Source: an uncultured Lactobacillus sp. (GTDB lineage: Bacteria; Bacillota; Bacilli; Lactobacillales; Lactobacillaceae). Taken from it: a stretch of DNA of 7,069 nt. The DNA lies in contig NZ_CABUIW010000079.1 of NCBI RefSeq assembly GCF_902491705.1, positions 1 through 7,069 of the forward strand. The letters are read 5' to 3'. Every line of letters begins with the position of its first letter. Position 1 is the first letter of the stretch. Shown piece after piece: positions 1 to 6,158 of this stretch. The notes beneath the pieces are model-generated. The model was not told where the DNA came from and made no database searches. It was given only the letters and a program-made list of their open reading frames with translations. Both the position numbers and the translations under genes were made by a program.

Positions 1-38
1 TAGTGAATCGACTATCCCGTCGGATAATCAATTCACTA
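1..38. repeat. Long inverted repeat / RNA hairpin at the left edge
   Basis: Bases 1-17 and 22-38 are reverse complements apart from two positions, separated by a 4-base loop. In RNA from the minus strand both exceptions become G-U wobbles (loop GACG), giving a continuous 17-pair stem. From the plus strand they would be C-A mismatches. The hairpin therefore probably acts in a minus-strand transcript, either as a leader structure of the next gene or as a terminator. A terminator would need a T-tract just beyond the window edge, which cannot be seen. It could also be the end of a small repeated element. Confidence 0.6.
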
Positions 39-60
39 TTAAGCTTAGAATGTTTTGTTT

Positions 61-168
61 GTCAAAATTTTAGTTAATTAAATTTTTGAGCTATTTTGAT
101 GTAAAATTATAGTTAATTAAACAAATTTGCTAAAATCTGTCAAAATTATAGTTAATTAAAATTTTGAC
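61..168. repeat. Three direct repeats at an exact 39-base period
   Basis: The 19-base core AAAATTWTAGTTAATTAAA occurs at 64-82, 103-121 and 142-160, so the starts are exactly 39 bases apart. The copies differ only at W (T, A, A). Each core contains the palindrome TTAATTAA. The third copy is extended by arms GTCAAAATT and AATTTTGAC (139-168) into an imperfect inverted repeat. Read on the minus strand, the cores are followed by TTGACA, TTTACA and TTGACA at the same period, and these resemble promoter -35 elements. The array lies after the mgtA terminator and before the left-edge hairpin. This suggests a regulator-binding array for a minus-strand gene outside the window. The function is inferred; the repeats are directly visible. 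Confidence 0.7.
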
Positions 169-176
169 AGACAAAT

Positions 177-210
177 AAAAATGTCTAGGAAAAAATTCCT
201 AGGCATTTTT
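177..210 (-). terminator. Terminator after mgtA, probably bidirectional
   Basis: Arms AAAAATG-t-CTAGGAA and TTCCTAG-g-CATTTTT enclose a 4-base loop (192-195), three bases past the mgtA stop codon. Each direction has a T-run after the stem. The central pair is a wobble in plus-strand RNA and a mismatch in minus-strand RNA. The hairpin can therefore work both ways, but its position assigns it to mgtA. Confidence 0.8.
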
Positions 211-212
211 CA

Positions 213-2894
213 TTAAATCAAATACTTCTCACTCTTTAAGTACCATTTCTTAACAACCGTAGTTAAAACGATATATAGCACAAGCAGTACAGCAACTATT
301 ACTAAGAAATAAGCTGGAATTGGACCAAACTTCATAGCTTTGGCTACAGGAGTAATGAATGGCAAGAATGTTCCGATTATTGCCATCCCCATTGTTGAGT
401 AAACCACAATAGCTGAGGCACGTTGTTGAATAAATGGAACAGCTGGATCACGCAACGCTTGAATAACCATTTCTTGTGTCCAAAGAGATTCAATAAACCA
501 GCCAGTACAAAAGATTGTACTGAATAATAGTTTTTGACTAGCACTAGCAGCAACATAACTTGCCCCTACTGCTTGTGGACAAACAACAAAGTAAAGCAAG
601 GCAAAAGTGATAATATCAAAGACTGATGAAGTTGGACCAAAGTAGAACATGAATTTTGGCAGTTTCTTTGTACTCCACTTTCTTGGCTCTGATAGATACT
701 CGCGATTCATCGTATCAAATGGAATTGAAAGACAACTAGTACCATACATTAAATCTAAAATTAGTAATTGAAGTGGCAACATCGGTAAGAATGGTAAGAA
801 TGATGAAGCCACTAAAATAGAAAGAATATTACCAAAGTTAGATGACAAAGTAATCTTGATGTACTTCATAGTATTTCCAAATACTAAACGTCCAATTCTA
901 ACTCCATGTTCCAGAATATTTAAATCTTTATGAAGTAAAATAATATCTGCCGTCTTTTTAGCAATATCTACTGCTGTATCAACTGAAATTGATACATCGG
1001 CTGCCTTCATAGCTGGAGCGTCATTAATACCATCACCCATATATGCCACAGTGTGACCATTCTGACGCAGCAATTCAATGATCTTAGCCTTCATGTCAGG
1101 TGATAATTTAACAAACAGATCACAGTCTTCAACCATCTTTTTCATTTCTGCATCTGATTTACCTTCAAAGTCGCTACCTTGATAAATGCGATCAGCATTT
1201 AATCCTACTTTAAGAGCAACATTACGAGTTACAGCACCATTATCACCAGTTAAAATTTTAACTGCAATACCATCTTGCTTTAAATTATGAATAGCTGATT
1301 TAGCAGTATCCTTTGGTGGATCCAAGAATGCTAAAAATCCAACTAATGTCATATCAGTTTCATCGTCAGCATTAAATTCGCCAACTGGTGCTGGATTCTT
1401 TTTATAAGCTAACAAGACTACTCGCAAACCATCATTATTAAGATCATTGATCTTCTTTAAAATGTCTGCTCTTTTTTCTTCATCTAGAGGCAATACTTGA
1501 TTGTGTATTTCTACTTGGCTAGAAGCTGCTAGCATTTCTTCTGCAGCTCCTTTAGTTACCAGTAAGTGCTGATTGTTATTATCTTTAACAACCACACTCA
1601 TGCGGCGGCGTTTAAAATCAAAGGGAATTTCATCGATTTTTTGATAACTTGAGTCGATTTTCTTAGTATCAAGCTCATCTTTAGCAGCATCAATAACTGC
1701 CTTATCCATCAAATCCTTCATCCCCGTTTGATAGTAGCTATTCAAATAAGAAAGTCCTAATACTTCTTCTGTTTCTTGTAAATCAATATTATAGTGTCTT
1801 TCAAGTACTACCTTATCTTGAGTCAAAGTCCCTGTTTTATCTGTACAAAGAATGTCGGCTGAGCCAAAGTTCTGAATGGAATTCATTCTCTTAACAATCG
1901 TGCCATGCTTGGACATTTCAACAGAACCTTTAACCAAGTTACTGGTCACGATAACTGGCAACATTTCTGGAGTTAACCCTACCGCAGTCGCAATCGCAAA
2001 GATCAATGCATTGACCCAATTGCCTTTAGTTAACGCATTAATTACAAAAACTAACGGTGCAATTACTGCAGTCATTGTTAACAGGATTTTAGAAATGTTT
2101 TGAATACCAATATCGAAAGTAGTTTTCTTTGGCTTTTGATCAGCTATCGTTTGAGCTAATTTACCAAAAATGGTTGTGTCACCTGTCGCAAAAACAACTC
2201 CAGTGCCTGAACCAGATACAATATCTGTTCCCTCATACAAGATATTAGGATAATTAATATAATCAGTATCTTGAGCATTTGGTCTTTTATACGCAGTTTT
2301 TTCCACAGGACTAGATTCACCATTTAGTGAGCTAGAAGAACAAAACAGGTCTTTACTGCGAATTAAATACATATCAGCTGGAACCAAATCACCAGCTGCT
2401 ACATTGATAATGTCACCAGGAACTACCTTCTTAGTTGGCAATTCTTGGTCTTGATTATCACGCTTAATATTAGTGGTGACAGAAATCATGCCTAAAAGTG
2501 ATTTAACTGCATCGCTAGTTTTTACATTCTGGAAAAAACTAGTAAAACCTGAAATCAAAATCATTGTTAACATGATGATAACTGTACTCAGATCCTTTTG
2601 GTCTGACGGTACAAAAATATAATCAGTGAACAAAGACAATGTCGCTAAAATTAATAGCACGATTGTAAATGGTGTAAAGAATGATTCAATCAAGAAATGC
2701 AGCTTAGTGTTGTGTTGATTGTCACTAATTTCATTGGCACCATCTTTTTCTAGCCTTTTTTCGGCCTCTTTTGTTGTTAATCCATTACTAGAAGTATGCA
2801 ATTTTTCTAAAACTGCTTCTGGCTTTTGATTAGCAATTTCTTGTAAAAATCTTTTATCCGAAGATATTTTTTTGGATTGGTTGATTCTAAGCAT
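213..2894 (-). CDS. mgtA: Magnesium-transporting P-type ATPase MgtA
   Basis: This is an 893-residue P3B-type ATPase expected to import Mg2+ across the plasma membrane, close to the usual family length of about 900. Visible in order are an N-terminal cytoplasmic segment, membrane helices near 66-90 and 103-122, the actuator loop LNGES (190-194) and the M4 motif LTPEMLPV (307-314). Then come the phosphorylation motif DKTGTLT with D352, the ATP-binding KGA (448-450), TGDN (549-552) and MGDGINDAPA (619-628), and six C-terminal helices from about 675. The start is placed at the ATG ending at 2894 because AGAAGGAG lies 7 bases upstream. The longer open frame, from 2957, would translate the leader terminator. 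An M-box leader upstream supports Mg2+ as the substrate. In helix M6 the family's Asn and Asp positions, as I remember them, appear as D714 and G718. The family call is very secure. Confidence 0.96.
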   Translation of the reverse strand: MLRINQSKKISSDKRFLQEIANQKPEAVLEKLHTSSNGLTTKEAEKRLEKDGANEISDNQHNTKLHFLIESFFTPFTIVLLILATLSLFTDYIFVPSDQKDLSTVIIMLTMILISGFTSFFQNVKTSDAVKSLLGMISVTTNIKRDNQDQELPTKKVVPGDIINVAAGDLVPADMYLIRSKDLFCSSSSLNGESSPVEKTAYKRPNAQDTDYINYPNILYEGTDIVSGSGTGVVFATGDTTIFGKLAQTIADQKPKKTTFDIGIQNISKILLTMTAVIAPLVFVINALTKGNWVNALIFAIATAVGLTPEMLPVIVTSNLVKGSVEMSKHGTIVKRMNSIQNFGSADILCTDKTGTLTQDKVVLERHYNIDLQETEEVLGLSYLNSYYQTGMKDLMDKAVIDAAKDELDTKKIDSSYQKIDEIPFDFKRRRMSVVVKDNNNQHLLVTKGAAEEMLAASSQVEIHNQVLPLDEEKRADILKKINDLNNDGLRVVLLAYKKNPAPVGEFNADDETDMTLVGFLAFLDPPKDTAKSAIHNLKQDGIAVKILTGDNGAVTRNVALKVGLNADRIYQGSDFEGKSDAEMKKMVEDCDLFVKLSPDMKAKIIELLRQNGHTVAYMGDGINDAPAMKAADVSISVDTAVDIAKKTADIILLHKDLNILEHGVRIGRLVFGNTMKYIKITLSSNFGNILSILVASSFLPFLPMLPLQLLILDLMYGTSCLSIPFDTMNREYLSEPRKWSTKKLPKFMFYFGPTSSVFDIITFALLYFVVCPQAVGASYVAASASQKLLFSTIFCTGWFIESLWTQEMVIQALRDPAVPFIQQRASAIVVYSTMGMAIIGTFLPFITPVAKAMKFGPIPAYFLVIVAVLLVLYIVLTTVVKKWYLKSEKYLI

Positions 2895-2901
2895 CTCAAT
2901 T

Positions 2902-2909
2902 CTCCTTCT
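2902..2909 (-). promoter_or_regulatory. Ribosome binding site that sets the mgtA start
   Basis: The minus strand reads AGAAGGAG, with AGGAG 7 bases before the ATG at 2894. No comparable site precedes the alternative ATG at 2957, and that codon lies in the 5' arm and loop of the leader terminator. This decides the start in favour of 2894. Confidence 0.85.
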
Positions 2910-2930
2910 AAAAATACTCGGCAAACAAAC

Positions 2931-2964
2931 AAAAAAGCCAATGCAAATAAATTGCATTGGTTTT
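2931..2964 (-). terminator. Riboswitch-controlled terminator upstream of mgtA
   Basis: The perfect 9-base arms CCAATGCAA and TTGCATTGG (2952-2960 and 2938-2946) enclose a 5-base loop. On the minus strand they are followed by TTTTTTG and more T-rich sequence. The hairpin lies between the M-box aptamer and the mgtA ribosome binding site, with no gene end before it. It is therefore the expression platform rather than a gene-end terminator. I could not identify the competing antiterminator with confidence. Confidence 0.88.
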
Positions 2965-2987
2965 TACAAGCGATTTTCAATCTTTTT

Positions 2988-3143
2988 ACTCGTCGTTCAG
3001 TTTTAACACTACGTGACGTAAATTCCATTTGAATAGCTGATTGAGAAAAGCCTTGTCTCGACAATTCTTGTTTAACTCGTTGGCATCTCTGGATGTTGCT
3101 GAGCATCAGCATATGTTCACGTAGGAGTCTCACCTAACAGTTC
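2988..3143 (-). promoter_or_regulatory. M-box (ykoK-type) magnesium riboswitch aptamer
   Basis: Read on the minus strand, the leader carries the hallmark blocks of the M-box family in the right order. These are GTTAGGTGAGACTCCTACG at the 5' end, ATGCTGATGCTCAG and GATGCCAACGAGTTAAACA in the middle, and GTAGTGTTAAAACTGAACGA at the 3' end. The family pattern, as I know it from Bacillus mgtE leaders, is GUUAGGUGAGGCUCCU, GCUGCUGCC, GACGCCAAUGGGUCAACAG and GUGCUAAAGCUC. A perfect 8-base helix, CTACGTGA (3117-3124) with TCACGTAG (3009-3016), closes the core. The element sits between a promoter and a terminator upstream of mgtA. Known M-boxes fold when Mg2+ is high and switch the gene off; the same is inferred here. 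Exact ends are approximate. An open frame over this region (3133-2807) is not a gene. Confidence 0.9.
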
Positions 3144-3173
3144 ATTTGCTTTTATTATTCGATTTCGCTACTC

Positions 3174-3202
3174 ATAGTAGTTTTTATAATGAGATAAATC
3201 AA
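3174..3202 (-). promoter_or_regulatory. Promoter of the M-box leader and mgtA
   Basis: On the minus strand, TTGATT (-35, 3202-3197) and TACTAT (-10, 3179-3174) are separated by 17 bases. The inferred transcript start lies near 3167, about 25 bases before the aptamer. The -10 lies within CTACT-ATG-AGTAG (3180-3168), a short palindrome that may be fortuitous. Confidence 0.6.
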
Positions 3203-3238
3203 GCGACTTTACTTTTTCTTAGTGTTTTTGTAACAATC

Positions 3239-3272
3239 AAAAAAAGCCAATGCTATTAAAACATTGACTTTT
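3239..3272 (-). terminator. Terminator of the kinase gene
   Basis: Arms AAAAGTCAATG and CATTGGCTTTT pair with one G-U wobble around a 9-base loop, and a run of seven T follows on the minus strand. The hairpin begins a few bases after the kinase stop codon. It separates that gene from the mgtA leader promoter. Confidence 0.85.
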
Positions 3273-3276
3273 ATGA

Positions 3277-4212
3277 CTACCAAATATGAAGTAAACGAGT
3301 TGAATCTAATTTACTTAAATTGAATTGGTGAACATGTTGCTTAGGATTTTCTGGGAACTCCTTAATGAAGTCTGCCACATTATATAATCCTGTAGAATAT
3401 GTCCATACACCCTTCACTTTTCTGATTGGGTCAAGCATTTCATTTCTGATTGGATATGCCGAAATCAAAAAGTGCTTATGGTGAAACTTAAATACGAAAT
3501 ATGGCAACTTGAATTGCTTTACTGCCTCTTCTTCAGTCTTGGCAATTGAAACCACATTACGATATGTTCCATACTTTTCAGTAAATTTATCATTAAATGA
3601 AAAGTAGAAATTCGAGATATGCACATGTGGAAAATCTTCTTCATCCACTTTATCAGGAACAGCAATCACGTGTGAATAACGATCAAGATTACTTTCCTTT
3701 TGTGATAATGCATGATCCATTTGGTTAGGAACAATCTTATGTGCCCAATATGGCACTTCTGGATGTGCTTCGTAAGAGCGGTACATTTGTTTAACAACTT
3801 CTGGTTTTACCCAATCGTAATGCATTCTTGTTTGATTACGCTTGAGTAGATTTTCCAACGTGTTGTGCTGCATCAAATCCACTACGAAACATTCATAATG
3901 ATATTTATCTACCCATGGTTTAAAATGCTCGATTGCACTAGGAACAATATGCGTTCCGTCGACAATTACAGTTTCCCCATGTTCCATCTTGTGTTCTACA
4001 AGGTGATCCACCATTTGCTCAGTACGCACAGTTACGTGCCGCGGAATCACTTGGTGTAATACATCCGCATCCTCTTGATAATAAACTGTTAGATCCGCCA
4101 ATAATAACCTAATTTGATCACGACTGATCGCATAAGGCGTTAAGTGATGACGAGCAATAAAAGAAGATTTACCGGAGCCAGGTGCACCTCGCAATAAAAA
4201 TAATTTACGCAT
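3277..4212 (-). CDS. P-loop kinase, polynucleotide kinase-like N-terminus with unassigned C-terminus
   Basis: This is a 311-residue soluble protein. The first 170 residues match the T4 Pnk-type 5'-kinase fold. They contain a Walker A GAPGSGKS (9-16), SRDQIR with D32 and R35 at the spacing of the T4 Pnk catalytic Asp and substrate Arg, VIVDGTH (82-88), and a lid-like KRNQTR (124-129). From family knowledge it should move the ATP gamma-phosphate to a hydroxyl, possibly the 5' end of RNA or DNA, but the substrate cannot be read here. Residues about 185-311 form a second module, rich in aromatic residues and His, with no motif I recognise. It lacks the DxDGT-type motif of a linked phosphatase. 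GGAG lies 8 bases before the ATG. It has its own terminator and sits between two metabolic/transport units. It could instead be a kinase of a small molecule. Confidence 0.85.
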   Translation of the reverse strand: MRKLFLLRGAPGSGKSSFIARHHLTPYAISRDQIRLLLADLTVYYQEDADVLHQVIPRHVTVRTEQMVDHLVEHKMEHGETVIVDGTHIVPSAIEHFKPWVDKYHYECFVVDLMQHNTLENLLKRNQTRMHYDWVKPEVVKQMYRSYEAHPEVPYWAHKIVPNQMDHALSQKESNLDRYSHVIAVPDKVDEEDFPHVHISNFYFSFNDKFTEKYGTYRNVVSIAKTEEEAVKQFKLPYFVFKFHHKHFLISAYPIRNEMLDPIRKVKGVWTYSTGLYNVADFIKEFPENPKQHVHQFNLSKLDSTRLLHIW

Positions 4213-4241
4213 GCAAAATACTCCAAACTAATATACTAGAA

Positions 4242-4269
4242 ATCATAGTAAATTTTACCATAGTTGCAG
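4242..4269 (-). promoter_or_regulatory. Possible promoter of the kinase gene
   Basis: On the minus strand, CTGCAA (4269-4264) and TATGAT (4247-4242) are 16 bases apart, between the gpmA terminator and the kinase start. The -10 is good and the -35 is weak. The position fits a separate transcription unit for the kinase. Confidence 0.4.
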
Positions 4270-4291
4270 AGAAATCCTTATTCAGAGTATT

Positions 4292-4318
4292 AAAAAAATG
4301 CAGGTTGTCTGCATTTTT
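4292..4318 (-). terminator. Terminator of the CDF-gpmA operon, overlapping the gpmA stop
   Basis: The perfect arms AAAAATGCAG and CTGCATTTTT enclose a 5-base loop (4304-4308), with seven T on the minus strand. The gpmA stop codon (4317-4319) lies within the first arm. Translating ribosomes would therefore reach the hairpin, a compact arrangement. Confidence 0.88.
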
Positions 4319-4994
4319 AACGTAAAATTTCTTTATTAACGATATTTAATTGATCATCCATTGTATAAACGATGGGTTCTGCGTTAGGAACTTCAAGGTT
4401 CACAATGTCATGATTATCGATATTTTCAAGTTTTTTAATTAAAGCACGAAGACTTGAACCGTGAGCCACAATTAACTGATCTTCACCATTCAAAAGTCTA
4501 GAAGCAACATGATCATAATAATATGGCATCAAACGTTTCTGAGTTTGGTGAAGACTTTCTGCTCGCGGCATTAAATGTTGATCACATAATTTATAGCGGC
4601 GATCAATCATTGGCGAGCCTTGTGCTGGCGGAATAGAATCAAAACTTCTACGCCAAAGTAAGACCTGTTTTACACCAAATACTTTACGCGAAATATCCTT
4701 GTTAAGGCCACGTAAAGCCCCATAGTGACGTTCATTTAACCGCCACGTCTTAGTGATCGGCAGCCATAATAAATTGCATGTATCGGCAACAATGTTGGCT
4801 GTCGTGATAGCACGCGACAAGACCGAAGTATGAATATGCGTTGGTGCAAAATCTGAGATAGTATTAATCAATTCGCCTGCTTGTCTAGCCTGCTCTTCGC
4901 CCTTTGGGGTTAATGGAACATCATTCCATCCAGTGTAAACATTTGCGGCATTGGCAACACTTTCGCCATGTCGAACTAATACTAATTTAGCCAT
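4317..4994 (-). CDS. gpmA: 2,3-bisphosphoglycerate-dependent phosphoglycerate mutase
   Basis: This enzyme interconverts 3- and 2-phosphoglycerate in glycolysis through a phospho-histidine intermediate, in the cytoplasm. It has 225 residues; E. coli GpmA has about 250 and a C-terminal tail missing here. Visible are VRHGES with nucleophile H9, TGWNDVPLT (21-29), TSVLSRAITT with R61, the signature WRLNERHYGAL (84-94) with acid E88, GLNK (96-99), WRRSFD (114-119), DRRY (131-134) and VAHGSSLRAL (176-185) with H178. Two family positions differ from the form I know: HGN is HGS (S180), and the Trp after RHGES is Ala (A14). AAGGA precedes the ATG by about 6 bases. It is the last gene of an operon, 9 bases after a small membrane-protein gene. 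A divergent paralog rather than the main glycolytic copy is possible. Confidence 0.92.
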   Translation of the reverse strand: MAKLVLVRHGESVANAANVYTGWNDVPLTPKGEEQARQAGELINTISDFAPTHIHTSVLSRAITTANIVADTCNLLWLPITKTWRLNERHYGALRGLNKDISRKVFGVKQVLLWRRSFDSIPPAQGSPMIDRRYKLCDQHLMPRAESLHQTQKRLMPYYYDHVASRLLNGEDQLIVAHGSSLRALIKKLENIDNHDIVNLEVPNAEPIVYTMDDQLNIVNKEILR

Positions 4995-5003
4995 TTTTAT
5001 TCC

Positions 5004-5189
5004 TTATTTATTAATTAAACATCTAATGATCATTACTATTCCCGCAATGGTAAAGATTACGCCTAAAATCATGAATGCTTTAATACCACCTTTATTGTTA
5101 GGTTGCTTGCGACGATTAAAAGCGTATGACATATCATATATACCCATAATTAAAACAATTATAGCTGTAAAAATATTGACTGAAAACAT
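5004..5189 (-). CDS. Small two-helix membrane protein of unknown function
   Basis: This 61-residue protein has hydrophobic helices near 5-24 and 37-56, joined by a basic, Asn/Gly-rich turn (NRRKQPNNKGG). The end CLINK is short and polar. No motif assigns a function. It is likely real because AGGTGG lies 4 bases before the ATG. The gene also fits exactly between its neighbours, 8 bases after the CDF stop and 9 bases before gpmA, on the same strand. The hairpin topology suggests both ends on one side of the membrane. A role linked to the upstream exporter is possible but only positional. The antisense open frame over the same DNA has no comparable support. Confidence 0.78.
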   Translation of the reverse strand: MFSVNIFTAIIVLIMGIYDMSYAFNRRKQPNNKGGIKAFMILGVIFTIAGIVMIIRCLINK

Positions 5190-5197
5190 TGATCCAC

Positions 5198-6097
5198 CTA
5201 ATTTTCGTTATTTCCGCGGCCTGGAACAATCATCTTATCATTGCGGCCACGCTCACATTCTGCTTGCAAAGTAACGTGATTGATACCAAGATTTTCTTTT
5301 AATTTTTCACCAATTTGTTGATAAAGCTTCTCAAGTTCTCCAACTTGCATATCATGATCAACATTAATGTGGGCGTCCATCATAATAAAATCATCACTAT
5401 AGCGCCAAACATGGACGTGGTGAATATTCTTCACTTCAGGAAATGACAGCATCAATTTGTTTACTTCAGTCAAATCAATATTAGGATTTGATTCCATTAA
5501 CACGTTAGCTGCCTTCATGGTTATCTCATATGCTTCATGCAAAACAAAGACTGAAACCAAGATAGTTAATACTGGGTCAAGCCAAGTCACATTCCAGAAG
5601 TAAATAAAAATCGCACCAATTACAACGGCTACACTTGATAGTGCATCACTAAGCATATGAACAAATGTTGAGCGTACATTTAAGTTACCTTTAGCATCCC
5701 TATGCATCGCAAACATTGAGATCAAATTGGCAACTAACCCAATAATTGAAACAATTAACATGATCCCGCCGTGAATATGCTCTGGCTTCCAAAATCGTTG
5801 AATAGCTTCAATAAACAAAACTACACTAATCACGATCAAAATAACGCCATTGGTAAAAGCAGCTAGCGTTTCCGCCCGCTCATAACCAAAAGTCTTCTTT
5901 TGATTGCGGCTACGTCTACTGATCAGGTGAGCAATGAAAGACAAAATAATTGCACCTACATCACTCAAATTATGAACAGCATCCGAAAGCAGGGCTAGTG
6001 ATCCTGAAAAAATACCACCTAAAAATTCGGCGACAGTAATAACAACATTTAATAGCGTAACAAATACATAACGCTTAGTTGTATGATCTTTATTCAT
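5198..6097 (-). CDS. Cation diffusion facilitator (CzcD/ZitB-like) metal exporter
   Basis: This 299-residue CDF protein should export a divalent metal from the cytoplasm in exchange for protons, usually as a dimer. Six helices are visible near 9-29, 33-58, 80-98, 112-131, 146-167 and 170-190. The metal site is given by HxxxD in helix 2 (H42, D46) and again in helix 5 (H147, D151), the HD/HD arrangement typical of Zn2+/Cd2+/Co2+ members. The C-terminal cytoplasmic domain (about 205-280) contains NIHHVHVW (224-231) and H243, matching regulatory metal sites of the family. The His-rich loop of some relatives is absent. AGAGGA precedes the ATG by about 8 bases. It leads an operon with the 61-residue membrane protein and gpmA. 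The metal preference is an inference; Mn2+ or Fe2+ is less likely. Confidence 0.92.
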   Translation of the reverse strand: MNKDHTTKRYVFVTLLNVVITVAEFLGGIFSGSLALLSDAVHNLSDVGAIILSFIAHLISRRSRNQKKTFGYERAETLAAFTNGVILIVISVVLFIEAIQRFWKPEHIHGGIMLIVSIIGLVANLISMFAMHRDAKGNLNVRSTFVHMLSDALSSVAVVIGAIFIYFWNVTWLDPVLTILVSVFVLHEAYEITMKAANVLMESNPNIDLTEVNKLMLSFPEVKNIHHVHVWRYSDDFIMMDAHINVDHDMQVGELEKLYQQIGEKLKENLGINHVTLQAECERGRNDKMIVPGRGNNEN

Positions 6098-6126
6098 GTA
6101 AATTTTCCTCTCGCTATCAGTGTACC

Positions 6127-6154
6127 AAAAAAGGCCCTACTTATGCAGTAGGAC
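6127..6154 (-). terminator. Terminator between the phosphatase gene and the CDF operon
   Basis: Arms at 6134-6141 and 6147-6154 pair over 8 bases with one wobble and a 5-base loop. Six T follow on the minus strand. It starts 4 bases after the phosphatase stop codon and leaves about 30 bases before the CDF ATG. No clear promoter fits in that gap, so some read-through or a promoter inside the phosphatase gene is likely. Confidence 0.82.
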
Positions 6155-6158
6155 TTCT

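Noticed and set aside
1..38. Terminal inverted repeat of an insertion sequence
   Set aside because: No transposase gene or matching partner end is visible in the window. The G-U pattern fits an RNA hairpin better.
61..168. CRISPR array
   Set aside because: There are only three copies. The 19-base cores sit in AT-rich DNA, spacers of 20 bases are too short, flanking bases are partly similar between copies, and no cas genes are near.
1876..2103. Plus-strand open frame of 75 codons within mgtA
   Set aside because: It is antisense to the conserved phosphorylation and M4 region of MgtA and is a shadow of that coding sequence.
2807..3133. Open frame of about 108 codons on the minus strand, overlapping the mgtA start
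   Set aside because: It covers the M-box aptamer and terminator and has no convincing ribosome binding site. Its first codons are the conserved M-box 5' block, so the RNA element explains the sequence.
3865..4059. Plus-strand open frame of 64 codons within the kinase gene
   Set aside because: It is antisense to a well-supported kinase with clear motifs, and it has no family resemblance.
4951..5274. Plus-strand open frame of 107 codons over the gpmA/small-protein/CDF junctions
   Set aside because: It crosses three well-placed minus-strand genes with good ribosome binding sites and tight operon spacing, and has no recognisable content.
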